Source: CAYQDF01 sp964416175 (GTDB lineage Bacteria; Chloroflexota; Anaerolineae; Anaerolineales; UBA4823). Taken from it: a stretch of DNA of 64,000 bases. Shown one piece after another: positions 34,964 through 44,817 of this stretch. Positions within the stretch are counted from its first letter, which is position 1; each line of letters begins with the position of its first letter. The translations under genes and the position numbers were made by a program. The notes under the pieces were generated by a model, which made no database searches, was not told the DNA's origin, and saw nothing but the letters and a program-made list of their open reading frames with translations. The stretch lies in the NCBI GenBank assembly GCA_964416175.1, contig CAYQDF010000001.1, positions 29,799 through 93,798 of the forward strand, written 5' to 3'.

Positions 34964-35818
34964 CTAGTCAGCCAGCGCCTTCAGGCGGGCGATCCGTCCC
35001 GGGTCCTCCGCCACCCAGTCGATCTGCGCCAGCTTCTCGTAAGCCGTCTTGAAATATTCCCGCGCCTCGTCCACCTTTCCAAGAGCATACAGGCACTCGG
35101 CGATCTCCTCTTCGGTGAAGCCCTCCGTATCGCCCGAGGCCTCCAGCGCTCGCAATATCTCCAGAGCTTCTTCCACGCGCCCCAAGACGCGCAGGGTCTT
35201 GGCGACGCACCAGCGGGCGATCCGGACCTCCTCCTCCTGTCCCTGCTCTTCTCGGAAGGCCTGCGCCTTCTGGAAAAGCTCCAGCGCCTCCGCGTGGCGC
35301 CCGTCATCGAAAAGGGTCCAGCCGGTATTGTTGTAAAGGGATCCCAGCCACTTCCTGGCGCGATCCTGGGAGGAGCGCTCTGCGTAAGCGATGGCTTTCA
35401 AGTTCCACTCCAATCGTTCGTTGGCTGGCGCGGCGATCCCCAGCATGTGCAGGGCGTCGACCGCGTAGAAGTCCGCGCCAAGCTTCTCCGTCACTTCGAA
35501 AGCACGTTTGAACAGGGGCACAGCCCACTCAGGCTGTTTCGAGGAATTCAGCACCCTCCCGCGTTCGAGCAGGCAGCGCACCTCGACGATATCGTTCCCG
35601 TCCATCTGCCTCTCGACCTGATCGAGGAGGGCGTTGGCCTCTTCGAATCTCTTCTGCAGGCCGAGCGTGCGCGCGATCTGCGTCATGAGCTGGAGATGAT
35701 AAGCCCGGTCACCCCCCGCTTCCGCCCCCGGCAGCAGCTGGCGGAACCTGGCCTCCGTCCCTGCCGGATCGGAGTAGTCCCACAGGTCGTCGAAATCAGG
35801 CCACATTTCCGTCGACAT
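34964..35818 (-). CDS. Tetratricopeptide-repeat protein
   Basis: 284 residues with several TPR-like helical pairs (for example WLGSLYNNTGWTLFDDGRHAEALELFQKA and ECLYALGKVDEAREYFKTAYEKL). No signal peptide, so cytosolic. Likely a protein-protein interaction scaffold; partner unknown. GAGGAG precedes ATG. It is 49 bases downstream of the YcaQ-type gene on the same strand. Confidence 0.82.
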   Translation of the reverse strand: MSTEMWPDFDDLWDYSDPAGTEARFRQLLPGAEAGGDRAYHLQLMTQIARTLGLQKRFEEANALLDQVERQMDGNDIVEVRCLLERGRVLNSSKQPEWAVPLFKRAFEVTEKLGADFYAVDALHMLGIAAPANERLEWNLKAIAYAERSSQDRARKWLGSLYNNTGWTLFDDGRHAEALELFQKAQAFREEQGQEEEVRIARWCVAKTLRVLGRVEEALEILRALEASGDTEGFTEEEIAECLYALGKVDEAREYFKTAYEKLAQIDWVAEDPGRIARLKALAD

Positions 35819-35867
35819 CGCTTCTCCTCTTTGGTGATTGTTCTTATTGTTCCCCTAACTCAAGGTT

Positions 35868-37088
35868 TCAGGAAAAATCGGTCGCCAGCCATTTTATACT
35901 CTCTTTCCCCTGCGCCTGGCGATCGATCGCGAGGCTTCCTGCGCCCAGGTATTCGAGGAAGCGCTGGAAGCACTCCGTGAGCCCGGCCTTCATTGGCTTG
36001 TCTGGGAGGATCCCGGCCTCCCACCACCAGTTCTTGACCGTCAACACGCCCTGCTTCTTATCGAACCCCGGTTCAAACCGGGCGATGAACCGGTCGCCGT
36101 AGAGGATCGGCAGCACGTAATACCCATAGCGCCGTTTGCCTGGAGGCACGTACACCTCCCAGCGGTAGTCGAAGTCGAAGACCTCTTTGAGCATCCGGCG
36201 GTCCCACAGCAGGTTGTCCAGCGGCGCGATCACGGCAGGCTGAGCCGGCAAAACCCCCAAATCCAGCGCGTAGCGGAGGCGGGATTCGTCCCTGCGGAGG
36301 CAGTAAAAAGGGTCCGCAATCCCTTCTACAGCGACCGAGCTGATCTCCCCCCGATCGAGCAGGCGCCTGAGCGCCGCTTTGCGCTCCTGGCTTTTGATCC
36401 CGGGCATGCCGAGCCACGCTTCGCCAGACCGGCCCCACAAAAGACCGACATTGCCAATCCGCCGGCGCACGTACCAGTCCTGGTATTGCTCATCCGTCTC
36501 GTTCGGATCTGGGGCGGCGAGCAGTTCCGCCGGCAAGAGTCGATGGGCAAAATCGTAATATTTCCGCGTGTGAACCCTGTGATGGACGACCAGCTCGCCC
36601 CGGAAATACAGGCTCTCCAGCGCTGCCCGCGCCAGCCGGGAGCTCGACCAGTCCCAATGTACGATCTCACTCAACTCCAGGTCCAGCGACGAAAGCGGCC
36701 CACGCGCCTCGATTGCCCCCCGGACCTGGGGCAGGACCACCTGGATGGCCTCGGCGCTCCGCCCGATTCCGTTCAGAGACGCGTTTCTCCACCGGTGGAA
36801 ATACGGCCAGTCCTCCGCCGGGTAGATGGACATCATCTTGTCCATGCCGTCCACGAGTTTCCGGTCGGTGTACAGGAGCTCCCGCAGCGTCTCGGGCCGG
36901 TAGCCTGCCACCCGCGCCTGGAGGACCAGGTCCGAGTTGTGCCCGACGATGTTCAGCGGATCGAACTGGATGCAGCCAACACTGCGAATGAAAGCCTCCA
37001 CGCCGGACTTTCCCCGGTACCCGCGTGGCGGGAGGAGTCCCTGGTAAGCCAACAAAAATCGCCGCGCCTGCGGTTTCGTCACTTCCAT
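35868..37088 (-). CDS. YcaQ/AlkX-type winged-helix DNA glycosylase
   Basis: 406 residues of the HTH_42 (winged helix DNA-binding) family. VGCIQFDPLNIVGHNSDLVLQAR contains the QxD catalytic motif of E. coli YcaQ/AlkX, which unhooks interstrand crosslinks and alkylpurines; the AlkZ antibiotic-resistance branch has QxQ instead. Further family motifs are WGRSGEAWLGMPGIK-like and LLWDRRMLKEVFDFDYRWEVYVPP. It probably repairs bulky alkylation or crosslink damage. With the AlkD-like gene it is the second alkylation-repair function in the window. Confidence 0.88.
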   Translation of the reverse strand: MEVTKPQARRFLLAYQGLLPPRGYRGKSGVEAFIRSVGCIQFDPLNIVGHNSDLVLQARVAGYRPETLRELLYTDRKLVDGMDKMMSIYPAEDWPYFHRWRNASLNGIGRSAEAIQVVLPQVRGAIEARGPLSSLDLELSEIVHWDWSSSRLARAALESLYFRGELVVHHRVHTRKYYDFAHRLLPAELLAAPDPNETDEQYQDWYVRRRIGNVGLLWGRSGEAWLGMPGIKSQERKAALRRLLDRGEISSVAVEGIADPFYCLRRDESRLRYALDLGVLPAQPAVIAPLDNLLWDRRMLKEVFDFDYRWEVYVPPGKRRYGYYVLPILYGDRFIARFEPGFDKKQGVLTVKNWWWEAGILPDKPMKAGLTECFQRFLEYLGAGSLAIDRQAQGKESIKWLATDFS

Positions 37089-37164
37089 TCGAAATTCCGA
37101 CTCTGACAGACCAGTTCCCCAGACATGATGAACTTACGGATTTTAGAACACTTGTTTCGATTCG

Positions 37165-39258
37165 TCAAGATAAGATGATCCTCGCATCCAGGGCGCGGCA
37201 GCCTTCACGCTCATGAAATACCCGCAAGGGGTTTATGTCCAATTCTTTGATCTCTGGAAAGTCGGTCAAGAGCTGGGACAATCGCAGCAGGGCTTCGATC
37301 AGAGAATCCACGTCCGCCGGCTTGTGCCCGCGCGCCCCTTTCAGAATCGGGTACCCGCGCAGGCTTTCCACCATCTCCCGGGCTTCACGGCGGGATATGG
37401 GCGCCACGCGCACCACTGCCTCGGAGAAGACCTCGACGAAGATCCCGCCCAACCCGACCAGCACAACCGGTCCAAACTGCGGGTCCTGCCTGCCTCCCAG
37501 AATCAGCTCCCGGCCTCCGCTGACCATGGGTTGGACCAGCACCCCTTCGATAACGTCTTCGGGATGCGCCTTCCGGACCCGGGCGAACATCTCTTCATAG
37601 GCTGAGGCGACAGCAGCTTCATCGCGCAGATTCAGCTGCACGCCGCCGACATCCGATTTGTGCGAGATCTGCCCAGAGACGACTTTCAGGACGACCGGAT
37701 ACCCGATCGCTTCCGCCGCCTGACGAACCTCGTCCAGGTCTCTGGCGATCCGGCTGGAGACCGTACGAATGCCGTAGAGTTCGAGGACTTGAAGCGCCTC
37801 CGAAAGCAAGAGGTCGCGGCCTTCGTTTTTGCCCCGTGTAATCAGCCGCTCCACCGCGGGTCGATCGACTTCGAAGACGGGCGCGCTCTCCCGGTCGTGG
37901 ATCTGCTGCGCCTGGCGGAAATAATAATGGCTCAGTTCCATGGCGCGGATGGTCTCAACCACCTGGGTGAAGATTGGAAAGTTGTAGTTCTGCTTGAGGT
38001 ATGACACCTCTTGCGAATCCGCGGAGAGGTAATAAGCCACCGGCTTGTTGTATTTTTCCACCAGCTGGATGAACCGATCCAACAGTTCCCGGCTGGCGCG
38101 GTTTTCAGCTTCTGAAAGCGAAGTGTGCAGAAAGACCACCCCATCCACCTCCTCCAGCTGCAGCGTCTTTTCGACGATCTGGGAGTACAGGTGCAGATCG
38201 AAGAGGTCGCCCAGATCGAGCGGGTTCGTCAGCCGGATGACCGACGCCCGGAAGTAGCTCTCGATCTCCCTCAAAAAGGGTTCAGGCAGGTACGCCAGGT
38301 TGAAGCCGGAGAGCTCGCAGGCATCGGCGGCGATCACCGCCTGCCCGCCGGAGCGGGAGACCACCGCCAGGTTTCGACCCCGCATCGGAGGCAGCCCCAG
38401 GATCTTCAGGCTGTTCCCAAAGGTGGTCGCATCGTGGACGCGGATGATGCCTGCCTGATGGAAGGCCGCATCCACAACCCTGTCGTCGCTGGTCAATGAG
38501 GCAGTGTGAGAAAGGGCGATCTTCTGACCAAGCCTGCCGATATTAGCCTTGAAGACGATGATCGGCTTTGAGGACCGGCGGGCGACATCCATCAGCCGCC
38601 GACCATCCCGGATGCTCTCCAGGTACATGAAGATCAGACCGGTGCCCGCATCTTCGATCAGGTATTCCAGCATATCCTCAGCGTCGATGTCAAGCATATT
38701 GCCGACGGAGACGAACTTGTTCAGCCCCAACCCCTCGTTCGCCATGATATTCAGCGCGCTCATCCCCACCCCTCCGCTCTGGGTGATCACCGAGACCTCG
38801 CCCTGCTTGACGAATTTTTTCAGGCGGGGGAACGGCACGCACATGCCGTTCTCCATATTTATCACGCCGATGCAGTTCGGCCCAACGAACCGGATGCCAT
38901 ATTTCTCGGCAATATTCGCAATGGCCTCTTCCAGCCGGCGGCCTTCCTCCGTGTATTCGCGAAACCCCGCCGTCTCGATCACGGCCCAGCGGATGCCTTT
39001 CTCGCCGCATTCCTCCAGGATGCCGGGCACCGTCCTGGCGGGGGTCAATATCACCGCCAGGTCGACGTGATCCGGGATATCGCCCACTGCTTTGTAGATG
39101 CGCCGGGTCTCAATTGCGCCACCGCCAGGGCCGACCGCGTAAACGATGCCGTTGAACCCATAAGTGATCAGATTAGCGACGATGTTACGGCCAAGGTTAT
39201 CGGGCCTGTCCGAGACGCCAATGACTGCAATGCTGGTGGGATAGAATATTTCACGCAT
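37165..39258 (-). CDS. Acyl-CoA synthetase, ADP-forming (acetate/acyl-CoA ligase)
   Basis: 697 residues, alpha-beta fusion. Residues 1-120 form the CoA-binding Rossmann domain (SIAVIGVSDRPDNLGRNIVANL). The succinyl-CoA-ligase-like core follows, with His251 in ALSHTASL as the expected phosphohistidine. The C-terminal part, from about 470, is an ATP-grasp domain (VVLKVVSGQISHKSDVGGV, ELDINPLRVF). It converts acyl-CoA, ADP and phosphate to acid, CoA and ATP, an energy-conserving step in fermenters, or runs in reverse. Chain-length specificity unknown. GAGGGA precedes ATG. Confidence 0.93.
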   Translation of the reverse strand: MREIFYPTSIAVIGVSDRPDNLGRNIVANLITYGFNGIVYAVGPGGGAIETRRIYKAVGDIPDHVDLAVILTPARTVPGILEECGEKGIRWAVIETAGFREYTEEGRRLEEAIANIAEKYGIRFVGPNCIGVINMENGMCVPFPRLKKFVKQGEVSVITQSGGVGMSALNIMANEGLGLNKFVSVGNMLDIDAEDMLEYLIEDAGTGLIFMYLESIRDGRRLMDVARRSSKPIIVFKANIGRLGQKIALSHTASLTSDDRVVDAAFHQAGIIRVHDATTFGNSLKILGLPPMRGRNLAVVSRSGGQAVIAADACELSGFNLAYLPEPFLREIESYFRASVIRLTNPLDLGDLFDLHLYSQIVEKTLQLEEVDGVVFLHTSLSEAENRASRELLDRFIQLVEKYNKPVAYYLSADSQEVSYLKQNYNFPIFTQVVETIRAMELSHYYFRQAQQIHDRESAPVFEVDRPAVERLITRGKNEGRDLLLSEALQVLELYGIRTVSSRIARDLDEVRQAAEAIGYPVVLKVVSGQISHKSDVGGVQLNLRDEAAVASAYEEMFARVRKAHPEDVIEGVLVQPMVSGGRELILGGRQDPQFGPVVLVGLGGIFVEVFSEAVVRVAPISRREAREMVESLRGYPILKGARGHKPADVDSLIEALLRLSQLLTDFPEIKELDINPLRVFHEREGCRALDARIILS

Positions 39259-39301
39259 GATGATTTCCCTCAGGAACTGTGATCATGGCTTCGGAATACA
39301 G

Positions 39302-39307
39302 TATAAT
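39302..39307 (+). promoter_or_regulatory. -10 element of the slyD-like gene
   Basis: TATAAT about 137 bases before the start codon, implying a long leader that contains the hairpin 39351-39377. Confidence 0.45.
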
Positions 39308-39350
39308 GCAAAGCGACTGGACTAAGTTTTGTTTCGGTTTCGAATTTTGG

Positions 39351-39386
39351 CCGGCCGGACTTACCATGTCTGGCCGGTCGTGTTTT
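39351..39386 (+). terminator. Terminator-like hairpin inside the slyD leader
   Basis: CCGGCCGGAC (39351-39360) pairs with GTCTGGCCGG (39368-39377), one G-T wobble, 7-base loop; a TTTTT run follows at 39382. It lies between the putative promoter and the gene, so it may attenuate expression. It could also terminate an unrelated transcript. Confidence 0.45.
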
Positions 39387-39443
39387 TCCGATGAAGGGTA
39401 GAAACCTTGAGCCGGTATCTAAAAAGAAAGGATATGAAAAACT

Positions 39444-39944
39444 ATGATGAGCGAACCCACGCAGGTGGCTGATCAGACCGTTGTCAGTCTTGAATATGTC
39501 CTTCACCTCGGTGACGGCAAGGTGATCGACCAGTCCTCCGCGGACGATCCCCTGGAATACCTGCAAGGTCATGGAAACATCATCCCGGGGCTTGAGAAGG
39601 CAGTCGCCGGGATGGTGGTCGGAGAAGAGAAAGAGGTGGTCGTGCCGCCGGCAGAAGCCTACGGCGAACGCGATCCCGAAGATGTAGTTGGAGTCCCCCG
39701 GAATGTATTTCCCGCCAAGTTAACCCTTGCAGTCGGCGAGCCCTTGATGATGAAAGACAGCCAGTCCGGAGAAACCCTGCGCGCGTATGTATCCGAAATC
39801 AAAGCCGACGAAGTGGTGTTAGACTTCAACCATCCACTGGCCGGGAAAACACTTTTCTTTAAGGTCAAGATCGCGAGATTACGGCTCCCGACCAGCGAAG
39901 AGCTCGAGCACGGTCACGTGCACAGCGCGGGGCACACGCATTAA
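39444..39944 (+). CDS. slyD: FKBP-type peptidyl-prolyl isomerase, SlyD-like
   Basis: 166 residues. VSLEYVLHLGDGKVIDQS, GHGNIIPGLEKAVAGMVVGEEKEVVVPPAEAYGERD (read in parts) are the FKBP core with the inserted-flap arrangement of SlyD. The C-terminus HGHVHSAGHTH is a short His-rich metal-binding tail as in SlyD, which delivers nickel and folds proteins. Two adjacent ATGs (39444 and 39447) can start it. The MITE-like element begins three bases after its stop. Confidence 0.93.
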   Translation: MMSEPTQVADQTVVSLEYVLHLGDGKVIDQSSADDPLEYLQGHGNIIPGLEKAVAGMVVGEEKEVVVPPAEAYGERDPEDVVGVPRNVFPAKLTLAVGEPLMMKDSQSGETLRAYVSEIKADEVVLDFNHPLAGKTLFFKVKIARLRLPTSEELEHGHVHSAGHTH

Positions 39945-39946
39945 AA

Positions 39947-39998
39947 TTAGGAGTTACGCAGTTCAGAAGCAACCTCTTACCAACTGTATAAGTCCTAA
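39947..39998. repeat. 52-bp MITE-like element with terminal inverted repeats
   Basis: Left end TTAGGAGTTACGCAGTT and the reverse complement of the right end, TTAGGACTTATACAGTT, agree at 14 of 17 positions. The interior is only 18 bases. The same ends occur at 19281-19373. It encodes nothing and looks like a non-autonomous element or a solo terminal repeat pair. Confidence 0.7.
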
Positions 39999-40101
39999 AA
40001 ATATCGAGTGCCAAACAGTGCGTTTCTGCCTCACTTAAACAGATCCATCGGTCGTCCCTTATCGGTTTGGCTGAAACTGCGGAAGTGCGGCCAAAGAGCG
40101 T

Positions 40102-40107
40102 TATAAT
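40102..40107 (+). promoter_or_regulatory. -10 element upstream of the secreted-protein gene
   Basis: TATAAT about 113 bases before ATG 40220. No convincing -35; the leader shows no strong structure. Confidence 0.4.
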
Positions 40108-40219
40108 CATCTGCGTTGAAAATCAGGCAGACACCCACGAAATCTAGGATCGATCCGGGCTGATTCAATTTCTGAATCCCATCGCCATACGAACCCGACT
40201 TTTGAAAAGGAGAGATTCG

Positions 40220-40627
40220 ATGAAAACGAAGCATGCTGCCCTACTGGCTTTGGTCCTTTTGGCGTCCCTGGTCGTCGGCGTAATCGGCGCCTCAGCTGCA
40301 GAAGAGGACCTGATCCGGCTGACGATTATCAATCGAACCGACCGATTCGTATTCCTCAGCCTGCTTTCGCCCGACGGCGCGCGGGTCTACTTCCTTGCCA
40401 CGCCTTCCGACGAGACCCGGGAATTTACAGTGCCGCGAGCGGTCTATTCCCACACCACGGTGGCGTGCGGACTGACCGCTTCAGGGGAGGTCGATCTCAC
40501 CAGATTCACGACCCTGGTCTTCACCCCCTGCGGAAGGAGCCCTTCCAACTCGGGCGAACCGGGATTCGAGAAAATCTACCTGTACGATTCGCCTCTCAAG
40601 AAGGACTTCTACTTCCAGATGGAGTGA
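40220..40627 (+). CDS. Small secreted protein, unknown function
   Basis: 135 residues from ATG 40220, which follows AAGGAGAGATTCG. Residues 1-27 are a clear signal peptide (MKTKHAALLALVLLASLVV then GASA, cleavage after ASA). The mature part is beta-rich with two cysteines (VACGLT and TPCGRS) that could form a disulfide. No family recognised. Its end overlaps the convergent methyltransferase gene by 19 bases. Confidence 0.8.
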   Translation: MKTKHAALLALVLLASLVVGVIGASAAEEDLIRLTIINRTDRFVFLSLLSPDGARVYFLATPSDETREFTVPRAVYSHTTVACGLTASGEVDLTRFTTLVFTPCGRSPSNSGEPGFEKIYLYDSPLKKDFYFQME

Positions 40628-41430
40628 CTGTCCGGATCGAAGCGGTCAAATAAATCGTACAACAAGACCCCCGCAGCGACGGCCAGGTTGAGCGAAGTCA
40701 CGCGGCCGCGCATGGGCAGGGTGACCACCGCTTCGCAGGCCGCGGCTTGTTCGGACGTCAGCCCAACCTGCTCGTTCCCGAAGAGCAAAATCAGGGGTCT
40801 TTGATATTCGGCCACGCGCCGGTAGTCCAGGGAAGCGTGCGCCGAGGTCCCATAAATGTGATAGCCGCGATCGCCGGTCCATCGGACGAAGTCGGCGAAC
40901 GCCGCCTCGATGACCGGCAGGCGAAAGATCGCCCCCATGCTCGCGCGCACGGCGGTGGGGTGATAGGCATCCACCCCACCGTCCAGCAGGAGCAGCCCAG
41001 CGGCGCCCACGGCATCGATCGTGCGCAGGATTGCGCCGACGTTCCCCGGGTCCTGCGGAGCGACAAGCGCCACCCCCCAGGTGAAATCCTCCGGGCCGAT
41101 CTCGTTGAGGCTCGCCTCCGGCCTGCGCACGACCGCCAGGACCCCTTGCGGATGTTCCTTGTCAGCCAGGGAACGAAAGACTTCCGCAGCGACGGGCTGG
41201 CACAGGACGCCCCGGCTGGCGGCCTCCGCGACCAGTTTCTCGCCGAAAGAGCTTTCCAGGAGGTCCGGCGCGTAGTACAGGATTTCCAGCGCCGCTCCCG
41301 CTTCAATTGCTGCCCCAACGTGATGGATCCCTTCGACCAGGAAAGCGCCCTCGATCTCCCGCTGCCTGCGCTGGCGCAGGGCGCGCGCCTTTTTGATCCT
41401 GGGATTGCTCCGGCTGGTGATGATCTCCAT
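40609..41430 (-). CDS. TrmH/SpoU-family RNA 2'-O-methyltransferase
   Basis: 273 residues. The N-terminal substrate-binding part starts ITSRSNPRIKKARAL. The SPOUT knot motifs are APQDPGNVGAILRTIDAVGA, LLFGNEQVGLTSE and LPMRGRVTSLNLAVAAGVLLY. It methylates a ribose in rRNA or tRNA with SAM; exact site unknown (RlmB- and TsnR-like branches are both possible). Confidence 0.93.
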   Translation of the reverse strand: MEIITSRSNPRIKKARALRQRRQREIEGAFLVEGIHHVGAAIEAGAALEILYYAPDLLESSFGEKLVAEAASRGVLCQPVAAEVFRSLADKEHPQGVLAVVRRPEASLNEIGPEDFTWGVALVAPQDPGNVGAILRTIDAVGAAGLLLLDGGVDAYHPTAVRASMGAIFRLPVIEAAFADFVRWTGDRGYHIYGTSAHASLDYRRVAEYQRPLILLFGNEQVGLTSEQAAACEAVVTLPMRGRVTSLNLAVAAGVLLYDLFDRFDPDSHSIWK

Positions 41431-41496
41431 ACCTGGCTAAAGGTAATTGGAATATAAAACCCTGACCAGAAACGCAGTCAGCTTACGGTCCGGCTG

Positions 41497-43203
41497 TTAA
41501 CTGGCTTTTCCCACTCCGGGTGGGTAGTTCGACGCGTGGCGGGGCACCCACACCAGGACGGTCGTACCGCTGCCGGGCTCAGAGGTGATCTCGACATCTC
41601 CCCCCACCTTTTGTGCCCGTACATGCATGTTCGAGAGGCCGTGTCCCAGGGTGATACTCATCTTGCGCAGATCGAACCCTTTGCCGTCGTCGCTCACTTC
41701 CAGGATCACGCGGCCTCCGCTGGTCCACAGGTGGATCTCAGCCTGGGTGGCTTTGGAATGCTTGGCGACGTTCGCCAGAGCTTCCTGGCAGATGTGAAAG
41801 AGCGCGGTGGCGTTGGCGGTAGGCAGCCCGACCAGTCCATCCTTGGGTCCTACCAGGATGGTGTGGATCCGCGTATTGGTGCTGAATTCGTCGACCAGTT
41901 TTTGCAAACCCACCATCAGGTCTTCCCCCCGCAGCTGGCGCGGGCGCAGATCGAGGATGTAGGATCGGATATCGCGTACGGCGTGGTTCAGCCCTTCAAT
42001 CGCCTGGTCGATCTTGGCCCGGGCTGCTTTCGGGTCTTCCTCGATGACGCTGCGGGAATATTCCAGCGCCAGTCCGACTGCGTAAATCGATTGAATGATC
42101 CCATCATGGAGGTCCATGCCGATCCGCTCCCGCTCCTCTAACACGGCCAGGCGGCGTTCCTGCCGGTGCAGGCGAGCGTTCTCGATCGACAGTCCTGCCC
42201 AGGTGCCGATTGAGAGCAGCAGATCGATGATGCGCTCGTCAAACTGGTGAGGCTCCCGGGCAGCGACGCACATCACCCCCAGGACCTTTCCATGAGCGCT
42301 CAGAGGAACGCACGCCAGGCAGTCCAGGCCGGCCTCCCCCACAGAGCGGCGCAGATATCGGAATTCCTTATAGGGATTCAGACTGACCAGCGGCTTTCCG
42401 CTCTCCGCCACCTGCCCGACGGGACCTTCGCCGATCGAAAAATTGCTGCGGGTCCAGAATGAGTTGACAATGTCCCCCGCGTGGAGAGACAGCCGGTAGA
42501 TCTGCCCGCCTTCTTCGCTCAGGAAAATCTCCCCCGCGTCGACATCGAGGTATTCCAACACCTTGCTCATGGTGAGGTTCAGGATATCCTCGATCTCCAA
42601 ATTGCCAGCCATGTCGGCAGCCAGATCGTTCAGCAGAGCCAGGTCCTGGTTGCGGCGGGTCAGGATACGGTCGCGGTCGAGCACCTCCGCGTACAGACGG
42701 GCATTGTTGATCGCCACTGCTGCGTAGGCCGCCAGAGTCTCGATCACGCGCTCGTCTGCTTCGGTGAACTCGGGGTGATCTTCTTTGTCGGTCAGGTAAA
42801 TCAACCCCAGCAGGCGGTCCCCAGACATGATCGGCACCCCCAGGAAAGAATGCATCACCGGGTGGTTCGGGGGGAATCCTGCGCTGCGCGGGTCGGCGCT
42901 GATCTCCGGGATACGGATGGTCCGCCGCTCGCGCTTCAAGGCGCCGATCATGCCTTTGCCTACCGGCGGATGTCCGGTCAGCCGGATCTCCTCTGGCGTC
43001 ATTCCAATTGGGATGAAACGGGTCAGTCTGCCCTCTTCATCGACCACCCCAAGGGCCGCGTACCGCGCACCCGCTTGTTCGCGGGCCAGATTCACAATTT
43101 GATCAAGGACTACATCTAAGGAGAGATCTCTGACCAGCTCCAGGCTGGCCTGATGCAAAGCAGCCAGTCTTTCTTCTAACTGTTCCCGCGTCAGGATCAC
43201 CAT
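41497..43203 (-). CDS. Sensor histidine kinase with two GAF domains (NarX/DesK type)
   Basis: 568 residues, no membrane segment. GAF domains lie at about 20-170 and 195-345. The HisKA_3 helix ERERIGMDLHDGIIQSIYAVGLAL has the phospho-His near residue 365, and the C-terminal HATPase has CQEALANVAKHSKATQAEIHLW and VSDDGKGFD. As a cytosolic GAF sensor it may bind a small ligand, haem or flavin. No response regulator is adjacent, so it is an orphan. It diverges from the HMG-CoA reductase gene. Confidence 0.94.
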   Translation of the reverse strand: MVILTREQLEERLAALHQASLELVRDLSLDVVLDQIVNLAREQAGARYAALGVVDEEGRLTRFIPIGMTPEEIRLTGHPPVGKGMIGALKRERRTIRIPEISADPRSAGFPPNHPVMHSFLGVPIMSGDRLLGLIYLTDKEDHPEFTEADERVIETLAAYAAVAINNARLYAEVLDRDRILTRRNQDLALLNDLAADMAGNLEIEDILNLTMSKVLEYLDVDAGEIFLSEEGGQIYRLSLHAGDIVNSFWTRSNFSIGEGPVGQVAESGKPLVSLNPYKEFRYLRRSVGEAGLDCLACVPLSAHGKVLGVMCVAAREPHQFDERIIDLLLSIGTWAGLSIENARLHRQERRLAVLEERERIGMDLHDGIIQSIYAVGLALEYSRSVIEEDPKAARAKIDQAIEGLNHAVRDIRSYILDLRPRQLRGEDLMVGLQKLVDEFSTNTRIHTILVGPKDGLVGLPTANATALFHICQEALANVAKHSKATQAEIHLWTSGGRVILEVSDDGKGFDLRKMSITLGHGLSNMHVRAQKVGGDVEITSEPGSGTTVLVWVPRHASNYPPGVGKAS

Positions 43204-43418
43204 GGAACTTTACTCACATCGTAATATTTTACACGATTTCATCCACCGGATCGATGGTCTCCTGATCGATTCAGGCAAATACATTTGTTCGATTGAGCAG
43301 CTGCATAAAAGTTGAAAAGTCCTCTCCCGGACGCGATTTCCCTCTGATCTGATAGTTTTTGCCAGGAAATGGCGGATAAGTTACGGTGGTTGGGTTGCAT
43401 TTCAGGCAAAGGATCTGG

Positions 43419-44726
<1,308 letters not shown>

Positions 44727-44817
44727 CGGACGACGATGGACATAACTGATTGTCACGTCCGTCTTCCGTCCAACGTCCAAAGTCTCTTTTATAGATCAGG
44801 GAGAACATCAATCGACT
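44727..44817. repeat. Imperfect GACGACGGAC-type repeats in spacer
   Basis: The 91-base spacer carries runs such as GACGACGATGGAC and the opposing CGTCCGTCTTCCGTCC, giving an imperfect inverted repeat. It may fold in RNA between HMG-CoA reductase and synthase. No gene seen. Confidence 0.35.
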
